Positions 1 through 15,000 of a stretch of 15,000 nucleotides of DNA are shown in pieces. The stretch is from Chondrilla cf. caribensis (Eukaryota; Porifera; Demospongiae; Chondrillida; Chondrillidae): the NCBI GenBank assembly GCA_964020155.1, contig OZ026561.1:4334369-4349368 (forward strand). The letters are read 5' to 3'. The position numbers and the translations under genes were made by a program. The number at the start of each line of letters is the position of its first letter. Position 1 is the first letter of the stretch. The notes under the pieces were generated by a model. That model made no database searches and was not told where the DNA came from. It saw only the letters and a program-made list of their open reading frames with translations.

Positions 1-39
1 GGGATTTCCTTGATCTCAGCTTGTGTGATCATCCTACGC

Positions 40-13420
<13,381 letters not shown>

Positions 13421-13503
13421 GACGACGATATCCTTCCGTGCACGAGCTAGTGAGGGGTTACAGCGCTTGAACGAACAAATCCTCTTCCTTCCACACAGAC
13501 GAC

Positions 13504-13509
13504 CACGTG
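13504..13509. promoter_or_regulatory. E-box CACGTG
   Basis: A perfect CACGTG, the core for Myc/Max, USF, TFE and related bHLH-ZIP factors. It is 84 bp upstream of the PASK ATG. A six-base palindrome occurs often by chance, so support comes only from its promoter position. Confidence 0.3.
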
Positions 13510-13563
13510 TGCTAGTCTGATGACAGTGGGTCGGTCGTCGTTTTGGAGGGAAAGGGCTCAAAG

Positions 13564-13576
13564 GTTGCTAGGTAAC
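13564..13576. promoter_or_regulatory. RFX X-box-like motif
   Basis: The sequence GTTGCTAGGTAAC consists of two inverted half-sites with a one-base spacer. The RFX X-box consensus is GTNRCC, 0-3 bases, RGYAAC. The right half matches fully and the left half differs at one base. It lies about 145 bp upstream of the PASK ATG and 217 bp upstream of the carrier ATG. Confidence 0.5.
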
Positions 13577-13592
13577 GAGATCATGATCGTTG

Positions 13593-13602
13593 GGGAAATC
13601 CC
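13593..13602. promoter_or_regulatory. kappaB-like site
   Basis: GGGAAATCCC fits the NF-kappaB consensus GGGRNWYYCC at every position. It is 17 bp from the X-box, inside the shared promoter interval. A single match of this degeneracy is weak evidence of function. Confidence 0.3.
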
Positions 13603-13792
13603 ATGTGATCAATCTCGCTCGATTCAGCCATAGATTCAGCCTAGGGGTTATCATATTTATCTAGTACGATTTAGGTGAATAGGACAGAAATTTCTTCCAA
13701 CCATAAATGCAGGAATTGGATGCTTAGCTTAAGAAAAATTACAACCCTCATGTCCCGCCTTTAGCAGTAGGACAGTCCAGTACATCTTTACA

Positions 13793-13958
13793 ATGCCTGA
13801 TGAAAGACAAGATACCATACCAATACCTTCCTTATGGAGGCCAGCTCGCTCTGTCTTCGAAGGCATACGGTACGAGCACCTGGTCAGTGGTATAGCCGGA
13901 GGGGCTATAGCGGCTCAGATGCTCCATCCCTTGGATCTCATAAGGATCAGATTCTCAG
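13793..13958 (+). CDS. SLC25A32: Mitochondrial carrier (SLC25A32-like folate/FAD carrier), exon 1
   Basis: SLC25A32 family proteins are six-helix inner-membrane carriers that move folate or FAD into mitochondria. The ATG at 13793 has A at -3. The exon encodes 55 codons plus one base. Residues 26-30 (RYEHL) and HPLDLIRIRF (45-54) line up with human RYENL and HPLDLVKIRF. The stretch between them (SGIAGGAIAAQML) is the first transmembrane helix. Pro46, Asp48, Arg51 and Arg53 form the first carrier signature PX[DE]XX[KR]X[KR]. The exon ends TCAG/GTGGGC in phase 1. The neighbouring gene is PASK, divergently oriented. Another close SLC25 paralog is possible, since only one third of the protein is visible. 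Confidence 0.88.
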
Positions 13959-14173
13959 GTGGGCACCCAGCCAACACTCGGCGGGGCTTCTCTGAACGTT
14001 CCTCCAAGGTCAGCTTAGACTACGGGTCGGGTATACTGCCCTCGGGCAGAGGTTTGATGGATTCGCATGCACAATGGTGTATGTATGGTCAAACATGGAT
14101 GTTCCATGCTGTACAGACTGATGTGTGACAATCGTGTACAATTTATCGTGGTTCAGAGCACTGTATTAGTGTG

Positions 14174-14287
14174 TAGCCAGACCCATTCTCACTTCTAATT
14201 TAGAAACTGGGACTTTGTCCCAGCAGCAACCATTTAAAAACAGGGAGTGTGGGAGGATCCAGACTCAGAAACATGTGGGTCTGGCTA
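14174..14287. mobile_element. Short MITE with TAGCCAGACCCA termini
   Basis: TAGCCAGACCCA (14174-14185) and its exact reverse complement (14276-14287) bound a 114-bp segment with a smaller internal palindrome (CTGGGAC...GTCCCAG). No ORF and no clear target duplication. It lies in carrier intron 1 (13959-14577), whose remainder shows no gene. Confidence 0.6.
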
Positions 14288-14577
14288 TGCGAGACTAGGC
14301 TAGAGTAAGGGTTACCCCCTAGCTTGCATGGGTTTGCTCCAGTATTGCATATGCCCTCATCGTACCATTGTAACTATATCTGTGTAGGACTGATGTATTC
14401 TCTTTGCAGCACCAAATTTTGAAGCTACAGAATTACGCCTGGTTTTCAAAAATTATTCTTGAGACTCTCATATACGTATACTGTTTTCTGTATGTACGTA
14501 CCTAGATTCTTACGTACATGTACATACAGATGTATATGTACGTACGTATATGTGTCGATGTGTTTTCTCCTCTGCAG

Positions 14578-14678
14578 TAAACGATGGCTCGTTATCAACA
14601 AGAAATCTCAACTATAATGGAATTTCTGAAGCTGTGAGAAGAATTGTCCAGAGTGAAGGATTTAAAGGTTTATATCGA
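14578..14678 (+). CDS. SLC25A32: Mitochondrial carrier (SLC25A32-like), exon 2
   Basis: The acceptor is CTCTGCAG and the donor is TATCGA/GTAGGT. The split codon G/TA gives Val56, and the exon ends in phase 0 at residue 89. The peptide VNDGSLSTRNLNYNGISEA and then VRRIVQSEGFKGLYR matches the human region VSDG...YNGI...DGLRGLYQG. SEGFKGLYR continues into the family EG-x-x-x-LYRG motif at the start of the even-numbered helix. Confidence 0.9.
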
Positions 14679-14769
14679 GTAGGTTTTGTGGATTGTGTCA
14701 CATGGGTGCTAGTAATATGTATTTGACTTTGGTTACACTCTCCAATGTGTGTATGTAATTCCTTTCTCC

Positions 14770-14915
14770 TTCACTCCCCACTCCGTTCCCTACACCTTCA
14801 CTCCCCACTCCGTTTTCTACACCTCCACTCCCCACTCTGTTTCCTACACCTCCACTCCCCACTCCGTTCCCTACACCCCCACTCCCCACTCCATTCCCTA
14901 CACCTCCACTCCGCA
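14770..14915. repeat. 27-bp pyrimidine-rich minisatellite, about 5.4 copies
   Basis: The unit contains TCACTCCCCACTCCGTTCCC followed by TACACC, with an exact 27-bp period from 14770. It lies in carrier intron 2 (14679-14995), about 80 bases before the exon 3 acceptor, with pyrimidines on the sense strand. Confidence 0.94.
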
Positions 14916-14995
14916 CCCAACAGTGTACCAAGTAGTACTTCATTCCAGATTGTGTGCATATGTACATATATCATACTGCTGTGTTGATGCTGCAG

Positions 14996-15000
14996 GGAGC
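14996..15000 (+). CDS. SLC25A32: Mitochondrial carrier (SLC25A32-like), start of exon 3
   Basis: The acceptor GATGCTGCAG ends at 14995, and the next bases GGAGC in phase 0 give the Gly that completes LYRG. Only five bases are in the window; helices 2 to 6 lie beyond it. Confidence 0.75.

Larger units (their letters stand above)
13421..13792. promoter_or_regulatory. Head-to-head intergenic region, probable bidirectional promoter
   Basis: These 372 bp separate the PASK ATG (minus) from the carrier ATG (plus). The interval lacks the GTAC-rich repeats that fill the introns. It carries an RFX-type X-box, an E-box and a kappaB-like site (listed separately), and two GATTCAGCC words 13 bp apart near 13620-13641. 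No convincing TATA box was seen. Such short divergent spacing usually means a shared promoter; that is inference. Transcription starts are unknown. Confidence 0.6.

Overview
The window is nuclear DNA of an intron-rich eukaryote, almost certainly an invertebrate animal. Both genes are split by canonical GT/AG introns of roughly 200 bp to 3.4 kb. The protein matches are to animal families, and the introns hold many minisatellites, microsatellites and small inverted-repeat transposons with abundant GTAC/TACGTA words. An early-branching marine animal such as a sponge would fit, but nothing seen here proves the phylum.

Most of the window (about 877 to 13420, minus strand) is one gene for a PAS-domain serine/threonine kinase orthologous to PASK (PAS kinase). 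I could place 14 exons whose splice phases join without conflict into 1005 codons. They encode a variable N-terminus, two clear PAS modules plus a third PAS-like segment, an acidic Ser/Thr/Pro-rich linker, a PASK-specific pre-kinase region, and the kinase from the glycine loop to the start of the C-lobe helices. The end of the C-lobe and the stop codon lie beyond base 1.

At 13793, head to head with PASK across 372 bp, begins a plus-strand mitochondrial carrier gene resembling SLC25A32 (mitochondrial folate/FAD carrier). Two exons and the first five bases of a third are present; the rest lies past base 15000. The shared promoter interval contains a near-consensus RFX X-box, an E-box and a kappaB-type site.

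The remaining sequence is intronic. From left to right it holds: a 60-odd bp array interrupted by a 175-bp TA-flanked MITE (1-650); an inverted second copy of that MITE (1103-1277); about 28 copies of a 59-bp satellite with a 295-bp higher-order block (1400-3085); a four-copy 63-68 bp array (3464-3722); a nested palindrome (3783-3998); a (TG)n tract (4224-4424); hAT-like MITEs (4663-5041, 5690-6010, 10553-10762); a 9-bp array filling intron 10 (6178-6632); a 109-bp duplication ending at a splice donor (7527-7741); a 17-bp array (8974-9468); a 30-bp array (10161-10371); CA/CACG tracts (10801-10877, 12704-12905); a lone inverted copy of the 59-bp satellite unit (11360-11424); and, in the carrier gene, a short MITE (14174-14287) and a 27-bp array (14770-14915).

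The two genes need not share a function. PASK is a nutrient-responsive kinase and SLC25A32 supplies mitochondria with folate or FAD, so co-regulation from a shared promoter would be metabolically sensible, but this is inference. I found no RNA genes, CRISPR array or prokaryotic-type operon.
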